Positions 43,751 through 54,970 of a stretch of 64,000 nt of DNA are shown piece by piece; position 1 is the first letter of the stretch; each line of letters opens with the position of its first letter. Made by a program: the position numbers and the translations under genes. The stretch lies in the NCBI RefSeq assembly GCF_015706575.1, contig NW_024037074.1, positions 5,828,001 through 5,892,000 of the forward strand. Direction: 5' to 3'. This DNA is from Patiria miniata. Its lineage: Eukaryota > Echinodermata > Asteroidea > Valvatida > Asterinidae. The notes beneath the pieces are model-generated. The model was not told the DNA's origin, searched no databases, and was given only the letters and a program-made list of their open reading frames with translations.

Positions 43751-46555
43751 ATTTTCGGAGGCCTACGTGTCCGAAGAACATTTCATAGGCATCAAGGGAG
43801 AAATAACAGCAAAAGTTACAGTGTTACTTTAAAGTATGTTTTCCTTAATTCCCTTTTTTCTTTTCTTTTTTTTGTAAAGGGAAAGTATTGAAATAACCTT
43901 TAAAATGAAATTATTCTTTAAAAGATTCTGTTTTCCAAAGGAGGCAGAAATATGCTTCACCACTGAGTATGACTGAACAGCAAAAAAGGAAAAGTTGGCC
44001 CACTGATCTTTGAATGACAAACCGGCCTTCAATGACACGGTAAACAAGGTAAGTACTCGACGGCCAAATATATGATTTCCAACTTCCGAAAGGTGTTTGT
44101 TCTACTTTCTTGGATGCCTCAAAATATGCCCAGAAGCCAAAAAACTTCTTGTAAATGAAGTGAGGAATTGAGACGGGGAATCGAGAGAGAAAATCTGCTC
44201 CTCCAGCTTCCTCTCTTAAACCCCAACGGAATAATCCGGTAAAAAATGCAAATTTGCACTCTTCTTTCTTCCTTCAAATGTCATTAATCTCTTCGGCCCT
44301 CCATTCGGCCCTCTGAGCAAAAATTCCTTCACCTCATCCAATAAAGAATCAGAAGTGAAACTCGGAGGTGGAAAAAAAACCAGCGATCCCTTCACGGGAG
44401 AAATTCTTTATCATTTCCTGTCCGCGGCACTTGGACACGGGTCCTCTCGGAGTTGAGAGAGAGTCGGACGGCAGCTTGTCCTTACGAGTTCACCGCAGGC
44501 GCTGCACGAATCATATTTGATACAAACAAAGTACTCAAGGCGTCGGCCTGGGACCGTGGCCGGGATGCCAGGCTGCATGTATAATTCCGGAGTCAAGAGC
44601 GCGAGCATGTGTATGCCTTGATTATTTTAACTTTTTGGGAAAAACACTGAAAAATGTTCGAGAGATACAAGGTTTTGCTGGAAAAGAATTTAGCGTTTAT
44701 CATTCAGCAGTACAGGGGTTGCTAACCTTCACAACATATTCCACAGGAAATCTGGTTAGAAATTGAAAAAGAAGTATACCTACACCTTGAAAACCTCATA
44801 AGTATTAAACTGAAGTCAGTACCTGAAGGCGTAAAAAAAAGGCTTTTTCATAGATCAAGGCTTTGACACCTGACAGATTCTCATCCCGTACTAAAAATGA
44901 TCCCTCCAGCCCAATCTGAAATCTTCTCCACTTACTCTGGAACCTCCTCCAAGAAATACAGACATTCACAAAATGTAAACTTGTAATAGCACGACATCAA
45001 AAATGGCAAAATGAAGCCAGACATAATGATTGACCAAATGCATTTGCCAGAACAAAAAAGAAGTGATAACGTTAAAATTGGCAATTCTCATTCTGAATCT
45101 GCTGACCTGAAAGAATTTGAAAACCTCTTCCCCATCTACTCAACATCTGCTCTAGTTGCCAGCACCCCATTCTGCCGGGTATACAGAGTCGAATAAAAAC
45201 AATGCTAACTAGTGACCACATTAATGTTTGCACATGTCAGACAACATCACTACATTCCTTCACATGCGGTGCCACTTGTCACACAACACGGGTGCGTCAC
45301 GTTCGGCGTGTCCAAGTCTGCAAATCTCCCCAGTGGCGTGCAACCGAGATTCATCTCCAGCCGACCAAATTTACATTAGCGTTAACTAATCATCCTCAAA
45401 AACAAGATCCAAATTAAGGATGTGCAAGTAAAAAAAAAAAAATACAGGCAACATGATCTGGAAACCAACGAGGTCCCGCGTAAACCACTACAGTAAATTG
45501 GAAATCCTACACTGTGTTCTCCCTATCTGTTAACCTGTAGGAGATGCCTCTTATAGAAACAGCAACAGGAGATGGAGAATGAGACACCTTAATTACACTC
45601 AGCGTTTGCAGAGCTACAAACACCCAACCTGTGTCAGACCCTTCAATCACTTTTGGCTCAAGAACAACCTGGGAATCAACAACATCTCTGTCCTCTCTCT
45701 GGGTTTTTCTTTCAAGAAGGTGAGAGGATTGGAAGATAAAACCTGAAGTCTAGACCTGGCGAATCCCCATGGCACGACACACAGTCATGTTATCGTCCTG
45801 CTTTTACTTGCATGTTGGCCCAATTTGTAAAAAGAAACAGTCAGAACTCAAAGTGGGACATTATGAGAAACGAGACATACGAGTGGGCACAAAGGGCACT
45901 AACAGTTTTACTATTCCCTTGAGATCACAACAATATTATTGTGTAGTTCTTACAGCACATATCGGTAAACAGAGCATAAGGGGGGGACCTTTCAGAAGGT
46001 GAAATATGATCATCTGTCCCAAGTCAATTTGAGTCTCTAAATCTCTAAGTAGTTCTGAATCAAGACAGTGGTTTACAAACAGCAGTACCTTCAAATAAAG
46101 TATTCTCAACATCACTATGTAAATCTTCATCTTTATATCCGTCTTCAGTTTCATCAGTTTAGCCAAAAATATCCAAACTGAAAGAGAAAGGTTTTGACAG
46201 TTTATTTCAAAGTTTCTCAAATGTCTTTATCTAATAGCACATGAACATTGATTACGTCTCTTTAAGCCAAGTCTGTCTTTCTTTCTCTCCCGGTGAAGAC
46301 TAAATTTTCTGTCAATACTCCGCAGAGATGCCTACTGGCAGATATCAGAATAACATTTAAGACTCTGTCAGACTTGCTCCTTGCATCATAGACACTCCGC
46401 TCTAAGGGCAAGGAGCATGTGACCGTCCCTGTGTTTTGTTAACGTTCATTACATACACTACTTGCAGGCAAACAACAAGAAAATGGAGCACGGACGGAAT
46501 GTGAGACGCACGATTAATTCTATTTTGTCAAAGTCTGCTTACTGAGCCTTGAGGC
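43751..46555. other. No gene recognised
   Basis: A donor-like AACAAG|GTAAGTAC near 44048 has only 14 open codons upstream. The G+C-richer stretch 44400-44610 has a 65-codon minus frame without motif. CCCCAGTGGCGTGCAACCG near 45330 resembles a hAT terminus but no partner was found. Small frames at 45011-45417 and 45769-46002 are not convincing. Confidence 0.4.
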
Positions 46556-46740
46556 CGTTTCATACTTTCATACAAGAATGCGAAGCCAACTTGACGTCAC
46601 GACACATTCGCTGCGAAATTTGCCGGCCCGGAGTTGAAATGTGTTCAACATTTGCAAAATTTGCAGCGTGCAAAACTTGCCATGACGTCAGAAACTGGTG
46701 TTTGTTTTTACGTTCGTGATGAGTATGAGCCAGCCCTAAT
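46556..46740 (+). repeat. Dispersed repeat R5, copy 2
   Basis: Matches 51426-51606 in the order GTTTCATAC, GAATGCG, TTGACGTCACGA, CATTCGCTGCGAAATT, GTTGAAATGTGTTCAAC, TTTGCAGC, ACTTGCCATGACGTCA, and GTATGAGCCAGCC. CRE octamers sit in both halves (46592-46599 and 46683-46690). The ends are complementary (GTTTCATAC and GTATGAGCC), as expected of a small DNA element. Confidence 0.65.
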
Positions 46741-48129
46741 TAAGGTTTAATTGTTGACAGCAGCTTATGCACTGCAAGTCACCCTGTTGCACACTTCTGT
46801 GTACAAGAACACAGCTTGAATAAGTGATGCAATGAAGCACTAATAATTTGATGAAGGTCCTCCGTATTCATACCAAAATAACAGGATTTATAAACTCACA
46901 TTTTTAACCCGTGCTCAGCTCAAGTTTCATTCAATTTCAGCTTCCTTAAACTGAAAGAAATCATTCAAAAGTTCATGGTTGTCACCCCCCAGTTATTGTT
47001 CATGTAGTCAAAATTATGTTTCTGTCAGCAAATATCCAAGATCGTGGGTATACCTTCCATTACAGATGGTTTTGTCAGCTAATTTGTTGTCACTTAGCCT
47101 GGGGCGATGCCCCTGTCACAAGTTTTGCACAGTATATACACATGTAAAGCAAATAAAAACCAGAACATTCAAGATACAGATTATCTCAACATTGATTTAT
47201 ACATATGATTTCCACTATTTTGTCATTATTTCATTATTTCTTTCAAAAGTCAAGATGAAAAATACAAGCATTTTTTCCCCTCCGAAATCCAGCAGTTATA
47301 AAGTTGCAGCAGATTTAGGACTGTATTGCTTTTATACAAGTGTCACTTAATACCACGCTTGGTGCCATACAAACAACCATCTTATGGAATCTTCACGTCT
47401 TATCTACTGACTTAAAAACATGCTGCTTTTCAATAATTTCCTCAGATTCAGCTGAAATTGTCGCTCAGAGGCATTCACTCTCGCCAGGACGGACAGAGCG
47501 TTTAAAAGTAACGATGGTTCGATTCTAAAAGTATGCTTTATTACCGGGGAAAAAAAGTCAGGCAAACTAAAAAAAAAAAAAAAATACTAAAGAATAAAAA
47601 AGGTCCGAGGGACAGTGCCCGAGACTCGTTTCCTGTAGTGCCGGTTTCGGTTACAACTTAAAAAGCCATTACGGGCACATTCATGAATATGGAAGCCATA
47701 TTGGCCGCCGGCACGGAGGAGATCTGACAAGTGCACTGTCTAGTGGCGTCTATTATTGGACACAATTGCTAGATTTCTGACGGACGGAGCAGAGGGGTGA
47801 AGGGGGGAATGGAAAACAGAAATTCAAGACTATTTCGATCCTCTTGAGAATGAAAAGATCATGGAAGAGAACTTACATGTACTTACAAAGTTAAAATTAG
47901 TTACAAATATTCCTTCTCAGATCTTTCAAAATCCTGAAGGAGATCTGGATGGATTTGAAGCATTGTGGATAGGGCCTACAAACTTGATATTATCACTGCG
48001 CTTCGTGCCCCTTGGAAAAACGAGGTACATGAAGTACAAAATGCCATTTATAAGGATTCAGGAACCAATGTTGAATTTCATCTCCCCGACGCCAATTCCC
48101 ATCTTATAGTTTGGTTGCCTGCTGCATAT
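46741..48129. other. No gene recognised
   Basis: A 123-codon plus frame (46979-47350) is A+T-rich and lacks motifs. At 47650-47760 a G+C-richer patch carries ATGGAAGCCATATTGGCCGC, reminiscent of a YY1-type (GCCATNTTG) site. A-run at 47567-47584. Confidence 0.4.
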
Positions 48130-48212
48130 CGGATTAAAACAGCGGGATTCGAACCCGGGTCACAGCGGTGGAAGGCGAGGAAAGTATCGCTATGCCAACC
48201 TGACTCCCCCTG
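48130..48212 (-). mobile_element. SINE family 1, copy C (head only, inverted)
   Basis: The complement of GGGGGAGTCAGGTTGGCATA...CCCGGGTTCGAATCC matches the tRNA-derived head of copy B base for base over most of its length. The body beyond the B box differs from copies A and B, so this is either a truncated copy or a sister SINE with another body. Confidence 0.7.
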
Positions 48213-49008
48213 GTGCAAGGCAATCCCAATACTGAATTTACATTTCCCAGACATAAATTCCTCGTATAATTCACAGAGGGGGCTTCTTTTTTTTTGCCAA
48301 ACTTGTGCAATCTAAATCAAGGTTTCCTGGTCTCCGCATCCCTGCATCAGCCTTGAAAATTATGCACTAAGAACCCACCCGCATCGAAGCCAACCCGACA
48401 GTGTTAATGAGCGCTTAATTGAATGAATCGCCATGCAGTGTGTGTCTTGATCTCTGTTGCTATCTACCAACGATTGTCATCACAAGGACTTGTTTGGAGA
48501 TGTCCTTGTATCGGATCATGAGCAGATCCAGGGAACAAGCGTAATAATTATGTCAACAGGTGAATAATGTAATTAGCTACATAATTGATTGGGCATCTGG
48601 GACTATGAAATCATCATTCAATATGAGGACGGTACATGTAAGTAGAATCTTTTCTATTTAGAATAAAATAGTTTCAGCCAATGCATTCCTTCAATCCTGT
48701 AATTTTGAGGACATTTCAAAATCATTTGATTTTTATACAAAGGTATTTTGATATACAATAGAAAATTGCCATACACAAAAAAGTAATGAGTTTGTCTTTA
48801 ACATTTTCGTAAGCCAGTTCAATAATGTGCAATGACTGGCTGGCACAGATATGGAGCCAGCAAATTGAAGATATGGAGCCGGGAAGATCGATGCACGTCT
48901 GGTGAATCTCTAACTGTACACCGGATGTTGCAAATGTATACAACTGTATCTCTTCCAGAGATCAGGCCCCAGACATGAAGGCAATGCAGTTTGGCTCTAA
49001 ATTAGTTT
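48213..49008. promoter_or_regulatory. No gene; segment 48340-48620 is an AT-core-rich regulatory candidate
   Basis: Within 48340-48620 there are many homeodomain-type cores in otherwise mixed DNA: TTAATGAGCGCTTAATTGAA, GTAATTAGCTAC, ATAATTGATTGG. No frame of note runs through it. This resembles the make-up of developmental enhancers but is only a suggestion. Confidence 0.2.
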
Positions 49009-49212
49009 GGCTCTCAATTCGCTCTTTTGACGCTCAGCCATAGGCATGCAGAGCCTCGATCTGGCAAGTTCACACAATGAAAATAGCCGGTTTTGTGATC
49101 TGAACCCCGACACGGGAATCACTGAACTGGCTATTTTCATTCTGTAAACTTGCCAGATCGAGGCTGTGCATGCCTATGGCGGAAGCATGAAAAGAGCAAA
49201 TAGCTTGAGCTC
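49009..49212. mobile_element. Foldback element with about 85-nt arms
   Basis: Left arm 49009-49092 and right arm 49124-49212 are about 85 percent complementary. The best block is GCCATAGGCATGCA...GCCTCGATCTGGCAAGTT against its complement, plus AATGAAAATAGCC against GGCTATTTTCATT. The loop is about 31 bases. Just outside the left arm, GTTTGGCTCTAAATTA is repeated. Very likely a palindromic MITE; transcripts would fold into a long hairpin. Confidence 0.8.
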
Positions 49213-51425
49213 CAGTGATATTTGAAATGACTCTTCTAAAATTCTTACATTAATTGCAAACGAGGAGCAAGCAAAATGTGAGTGATATTTGAATCAATGA
49301 CCTCCTGATGAAAAGTGCAGCAGCAGATGACGGGTATGAGTTGCATAAATCAATAAGCTTCTGAATTATTAGACAGCAATGAGTACACAGTAAGTAAGTA
49401 AAAAGGCCAATGCAGCTATGCAAGATTTTGTTCAACCGTGAAGATTTCAACAAGTGGGTACTACAAAAGTATGGCCATGGCTCCCCAAGCTCGTAAAACA
49501 TACACGCGAGAAACCACGACGACGTCGACTTATAATAATGTTGATGAACTTTGCACAATACCTGATATCGAAAATTAACATCTTCGCGAAGTTTCCAAAA
49601 GACACGATGAAAATACAACCCAGAAGCGTGAAGAAGACGGCTGTTTTTAAATCAATGCGACTTATCCCCTTTCCCTTTCTAGATTTGTGAAATATGCATA
49701 AAAAGAGAAATACAAAAACGGTGAAAAAGAGCCCCCCTGACATCAAATGAAGTCAAGCCCAAGGCCCGGGAAAAAAACTTTAGTTCTGCATCGGCCCTTG
49801 CCTTCAGTTAACCCCCCTTTTTTTCATTTATTCCAAGACTTGATCGCCTCCCACGCAGGATTATTGAGATTTCTCCTTGAAGACGGTCATCATGACTAGA
49901 CTGACAATCGGTGTCAGCTAAGGTTTCGCGCGAGGATATTGCCTTCAGCAAGCCCGCAGGAATGTTGTTATAAATGCTGCGCATCCCGGTGTCTTCCCTC
50001 GTCAAGGTTTGAGGGAAGTCTCTGACTTATCAGACACGTACCCACTCTGGAGCATTTTCGTACTAATCTTAATTTATCTTGGGATTTGTAAAGGGTAATG
50101 AGTCCATTAAAAGACGTCAGGGGTGGAAGGAACCGCGAATGCCGGAACCGCTGATGATGGTGATTGAGATGTGAAGCGACCATGCACTCCTGATTGTGCT
50201 ATCACAATATAAGGGTTGCCGCAGGATTTACCGACTATGGCTGACGGTAATATGTGTTTACTGGAATTGGCTTCAGCCGCTTCCATAGCCACTAAAGGGT
50301 GCACACCGGTAAATACGGTAGGCCTAAACCCATCCGCCGAGCTCATGAATAAAAGTTATACCCTCAAAATATTCTATATTAGAGAGTTCTGAAGACTGAG
50401 AGCCATAAAATTGGGGAATCAAAGAGATATGGCACTGAACCTCTGGCCCAAACTTGGGGCTTCCAAATCTGAGCATTTTGGATGCAATTGGGCTCGAAAG
50501 TGGCGCTATTTTGCCATGTTGTGGATGGAAAAATAGGGGTCGTCTTCTTTGGTCGAGAATTTCTCGAAAGTCAACGGTCAACCCACCAAAAAATAAAAAG
50601 AAAATGAAAGATGACGTGTTGATCATAATTTTTCTGTGCAGCTTAAATACCTGTGAGAGTTCTGAGTATTTTTAAAAGAATTTTGAAGTATGGGCATTTA
50701 GCACTAGTGTCTATGCAGGGGTGCATCCATAATTTTACACGGCTTACCTATTTCTTGTGGTATCACACCACATGTGCATTAGTCTGGTGTCAATAACTTC
50801 ATGTACTTTCATGACATAGGCAATAAGTCACGTCGCCATTCTAACAGCAGAAAAATGGACTTTTCAATACCACCCCAATACCACTACAGCTTATTCCACG
50901 AATGTTTTAGCCATTAGTGAATCAATGAAAAGAATAGTCAGTGCACACTGGAACCCGCTCTAGACTTGTCTTGTCTTGTTGCAACCACACCGTAGATGAA
51001 GCATACCTAATATTGTGCACTCACGTATTCTTTAAGACGTCTAGCTATACAACCCATTTACATTTCATTAAGCCACGGTTGACATTTCAGTCTTCATTCA
51101 TTATTGAGCGACTCGCAGAAAACAAAAATGATATCCCGCAGCAGGGGCTGTCACTTTGGCGCAGGGGTAAACTTAATTGAGACAAAATCAAGCATAAGCC
51201 TCATCTATATCCACTTGAATTTTCACAAAGCAAACTTGGCACAAGCGAAGATTACCATTAGGCTCCAACTGGCCGGGGGGGGAGCAAAAAACTGAAATTC
51301 ATGAGATAACCATTAATTATGCATTGTTTACACCATCTGATTGCAAACTGCATCATTTCTTTCCAAATCCAGCTTCTGTTGTCTTGACTGGAATCCACGC
51401 TCACTAAACATGAATTTGTAGGCTT
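49213..51425. other. No gene recognised
   Basis: Overlapping opposed frames at 49250-49746 (122 and 99 codons minus, 78 plus) and at 50107-50626 (79 and 100 codons minus) have no motifs. An eight-G run lies near 51276. Slightly G+C-richer at 49450-50350. Confidence 0.45.
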
Positions 51426-51606
51426 TAAGCCCGGTTCATACTTCATGCGAATGCGTAGCGAATTTGACGTCATGAAACATTCCCTGCGAAATTCGCCCAA
51501 GTTGAAATATGTTCAACTTTTACGAATTTGCAGCACGGATACTTGCCATTACATCACAAATTCGCATTTGCTTTCGCTTTCGTGCCGCGTATGAACCGAG
51601 CTTTAG
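51426..51606 (+). repeat. Dispersed repeat R5, copy 3 (best ends)
   Basis: Ends AAGCCCGGTTCATAC and GTATGAACCGAGCTTT are inverted repeats with few mismatches. The interior has ATGCGAATGCGTAGCGAATT, a CRE octamer at 51465-51472, GTTGAAATATGTTCAACTTT and ACGAATTTGCAGCAC. About 180 bp, no coding capacity. A target duplication could not be fixed. Confidence 0.7.
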
Positions 51607-52744
51607 GCAACTTGTTTTGAAGATTTTGTCGTTATCTTTTAAATTTTTTAACTATTATTTCAATTAGCATCCAGCTCTTTCCTAATCACTGTTATTTCAG
51701 ATCATATACAAAAATTTGTTAAATTTTCATCTTCAAGATCATCCAAACAGGTTCATGGCATTTAAAGCCCTTTCAATCAAAAGGAATATTACAAGACACA
51801 CACACACACCGAAGGAAATTCAATCTTTTAAAACTTTCAATTTGTTGCTTTGTATCAACTGCCACTTAAAACTTCAGTAGTCATTTTCCCTCCTAGCAAC
51901 TACATGTCTTACACAAAAAAACAGATCAGAAAAACATTGTATTCTAATTGCTGGCAATCATATTTATATGGGCCCTGTTCCTATAAGAGAATAAAAATCT
52001 ACTTTGAAGTTATTTGACTTACCAAACTAATAGCGACATTACAAACCAACAGGTATGTCGTAGATTGAAATTCTGGCGTAAAATAAAGACAAAACGCAAC
52101 ACGAAAATAAAGATGGTGATCTCCGCGACGCAACGTGATTGCGCAAAACCCCGCCAATTGCCTGATTCACAAGGCAACAACCGTAACACACACAAGAAAA
52201 TAGCATTTTCTACCACAAGACACTGTTCAATTTACAAAGAATTGTGTAATTTGGATTAAGAGAAATCTGCTTTAGGTTGAGAAAGTCATTTTGAAATGAT
52301 AAAAACACATCCTCGACTCTAATTTAACCAAAACTAAAGAGGGGCCCGTAACTACGTAATCGTCAATTGCTTGGACACTTACAGTTATTACTGCAAAGAG
52401 TAAGGCACAGCAATCATTGTGGGAAAAATGGGGGGATGTGCAACACTTACTGTGCCTCAATAAGACTGTATAAAAGTGCAAGGCACTCAGAAGCCACACC
52501 AAGTCACCCAAGCAGAAAGTGTGTAAAGAGGGGGTCGACCGAAGAAAACATCTCTCTCGTCACATTCCTCTCAAACTGATGTGAATAAGGAAAGCGCTGC
52601 CGTCTCCAAGTGACAAGCTTTTAGTCAGAAAGAGTGACACAATTCACAGTTCATTAACCCTGCCCGTTAACCAACCATAACATCCCCCACCCTCTCTGAT
52701 GCCTGGCACGTGCACTTTTTACTTCGCAAACACTGACAGTGCTT
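51607..52744. other. No gene recognised; (CA)n and a CpG-rich spot
   Basis: (AC)7 at 51796-51809. At 52110-52170, GATGGTGATCTCCGCGACGC and TTGCGCAAAACCCCGCCAAT stand out as CpG-bearing. On the minus strand this includes an E2F-like TTGGCGGGG and leads to a donor at 52022 (GTTTG|GTAAGTC). Frames are open on both strands here (81 plus, 65 minus), none recognised. Confidence 0.35.
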
Positions 52745-52748
52745 TTAA

Positions 52749-53220
52749 AGGGAATATACAACATTTGCAAACATCGAAGAATAAAACTACCAAGTTTTAC
52801 GAAATACCTTACTAGGATGTTGGTAAATGACAGTCTAAAGCATCCTGTAAACTTATGGCACCTGGTGTCAAGTCATTTTCAAGAAAATGGTATTTTTGTA
52901 TACATTTCCAACGGTGGTCGGCCGACCATTGTTGGAAAAACCTAACTATTTTTCAACTACTGCTCCAAATTTACAATTTTTTTCAGTCCAAATTTTGTTT
53001 GCTATTGGTTACAATTTTCCGACATCAATTGATCCATTTTATCTTTAGTGGAGTCAGGGAACCAGACTACTGAAACATTTTAGTTTTTCTTGGTTTTTCA
53101 AGCATTTTCGAACACAAAACTTCAATCATGTCAGTTAAACAATATTTGATCTATTATACTAACCCCTCAAATAAGTTCATTTCTGAAAATTACAGCAAAA
53201 GCCAATGATGTACATTCCCT
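52749..53220 (+). mobile_element. MITE-2 copy B (TTAA-flanked, 472 bp)
   Basis: Left end AGGGAATATACAACATTTGC, right end TGATGTACATTCCCT, exact TTAA at 52745-52748 and 53221-53224. Same orientation as copy A (15520), with which it shares GACAGTCTAAAGCATCC, TGGTCGGCCGACC and AACCAGACTAC. The central palindrome is partly decayed. About 50 bp shorter than copy A. Confidence 0.85.
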
Positions 53221-53301
53221 TTAACAGCCTATTTGAATTACTGCACGAGGGAGACAACACTGTTACTTATAAACTCACAACTTTGAACAGGTCCGTGTAA
53301 C

Positions 53302-53386
53302 AATATTCAATTGCTATAAAATACTAACCCCCAAATCCATCCATTTCTGAAAATTACGGCAAAAGCAAATGTTGTATATTAACTTT
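53302..53386 (+). mobile_element. MITE-2 copy C (3' fragment)
   Basis: Repeats the right end of the family (AACAATATT, TACTAACCC, CATTTCTGAAAATTACGGCA, AAGCAAATGTTGTATAT) only about 80 bases after copy B ends. The terminal CCCTTTAA is altered to AACTTTAA. It could be an older insertion or a local duplication. Confidence 0.65.
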
Positions 53387-54185
53387 AATACTAAAAAATT
53401 ATGTCCCTTTCTAATTGCTTTTCCAGTTCTTGCATCAGTCTTTTTAATTCCATATTTTTTCTTCATTGGTCGAAGCCTCAAAAGCTTTGATCATTGCCGC
53501 AGCTGAATGATTTAACATGTAATCTTCTTTATCTGGGAAAACGTCCCCCCCCCCAATATTATTTTAATTTTTAACAGATGTTTTTATGAATATAAATATT
53601 CTGCCTTGTTTTGATCATATGCACAGAAAGTAGAGCTCTTTTGGGCAAACTTGAAACTCCGCAGTGATGTTGATCCACAACTGGTACAACACAGCTGTGT
53701 TTGAGAGTGTTTATAAATTGAGGGAACCGGCGCATTGAAATACCGAGTGCCAGCTATAAACAAAAAAAGAAAAGAGTATTTTGGAATACATTGTGTACAT
53801 ATACATTGCACACCTTTTTGTAAAGTGACTTTAAAACGTACCAGTCATAGATAAGAAAATCACTAGCGAAAACCTCTCCAGATGTCGTAAATTTGTTTTT
53901 CCCATTTTTTAGTTAGAAAAAATAATTTCACTTTAATATTGCAACAACCACTGTATGTAATATGTACTGTTCCCCATTTGCATTAATATTCTCCGCATCT
54001 GTTCATGTATGTTTTAATTTCCGAAGAAGATTTTAATGTACTCATGATGGTTTTCTAATGCTACTGTTCGAGCAACCATTCTTTTAAAAATGTCAACCGG
54101 TACTTCATTATCAAATGAGTCTTGCTATATTTGGCCGAAGCTATACCATCAAAGTGATTGGTACACAGCAGACAGAAGACGGTCA
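53387..54185. other. No recognised feature
   Basis: A+T-rich with a (C)9-10 run near 53546 and a 75-codon minus frame (53584-53811) without motif. Confidence 0.5.
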
Positions 54186-54189
54186 TTAA

Positions 54190-54536
54190 CCCTCATATGC
54201 AAACATACATTCTGTGCCAAGTAGTCCTTTCAGTCAAAATCAATCAAGTGACTGTTTTCAACAGTTAAGAGTTTCCAGCCCACCTAAAGCAAGATTGACT
54301 GCCAGTGACTGTTTAGGTAACTCGCTACAGCTTTGCTTTGGCTATGGGTAATCGATAAGCCAGCTGTGCCCACAACTTGTCTGCTTTGTCTGTTCATGGT
54401 CTGTTGATGAGTTTGACTAGTCACAGTGCTTGCTGTGTATGATCTGACTGCTGGTGACACTAGCCTGCGTTAAAAGTATAGCAGGGGAAGTGGATGGAAA
54501 TTTTGACTATCTGTGACTGTTTAAATAGCAGGAGGG
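54190..54536 (-). mobile_element. MITE-1 copy D (piggyBac-type, inverted)
   Basis: The plus strand starts TTAA (54186-54189) then CCCTCATATGC and ends AGGAGGG followed by TTAC (54537-54540), a TTAA with one change. About 347 bp, with several small insertions relative to copy B, including a repeated TCTGTT/GTCTGTT segment near 54385-54410. It is the most diverged complete copy. Confidence 0.85.
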
Positions 54537-54646
54537 TTACAAGACTACATTCCACTGAGTTTTCTTGAAACTTGGCTGCTTTTTGGTTTGCGTAGAAAAG
54601 TGCAAAGTAAAAATGGTTGACAAATGAAAGCATACATGTACTTCAA

Positions 54647-54970
54647 TACTGAAATTTGTATACATTTCTTTGTTCTTGTTTACTTAAGTTTTTGACTTTG
54701 AAAGTACAGTTTCAAAATGCTCTTATTTTAACCAGAATTAATTTCCTTGGCCTGAAATTCAGAATTAATATCCCTTTTCTAAAACTCTACCATTTGCGAT
54801 GGATCAACATACCTTGGAATTTCCTAGTTTTTGAGTAAAATCCTTTTATCTATTTCGTGAAAACCTTGTGGAGACGTATTCATCTATAGAAATTGCCCTG
54901 TGGAGATGTATACAATCTTTTGTTCCCTATTGTGTGCATGTCTCCAGAGGGTACGGTGTATCAGATCATG
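54647..54970 (-). repeat. Dispersed repeat R4, copy 2 (inverted)
   Basis: Full-length reverse complement of 7820-8140. It adds a short stretch near 54720-54735 relative to copy 1. The doubled ACGTCTCCACA motif is present but one half reads ACATCTCCACA. Confidence 0.7.

Noticed and set aside
45325-45345. CCAGTGGCGTGC as a hAT terminus
   Set aside because: No inverted partner or target duplication within range.
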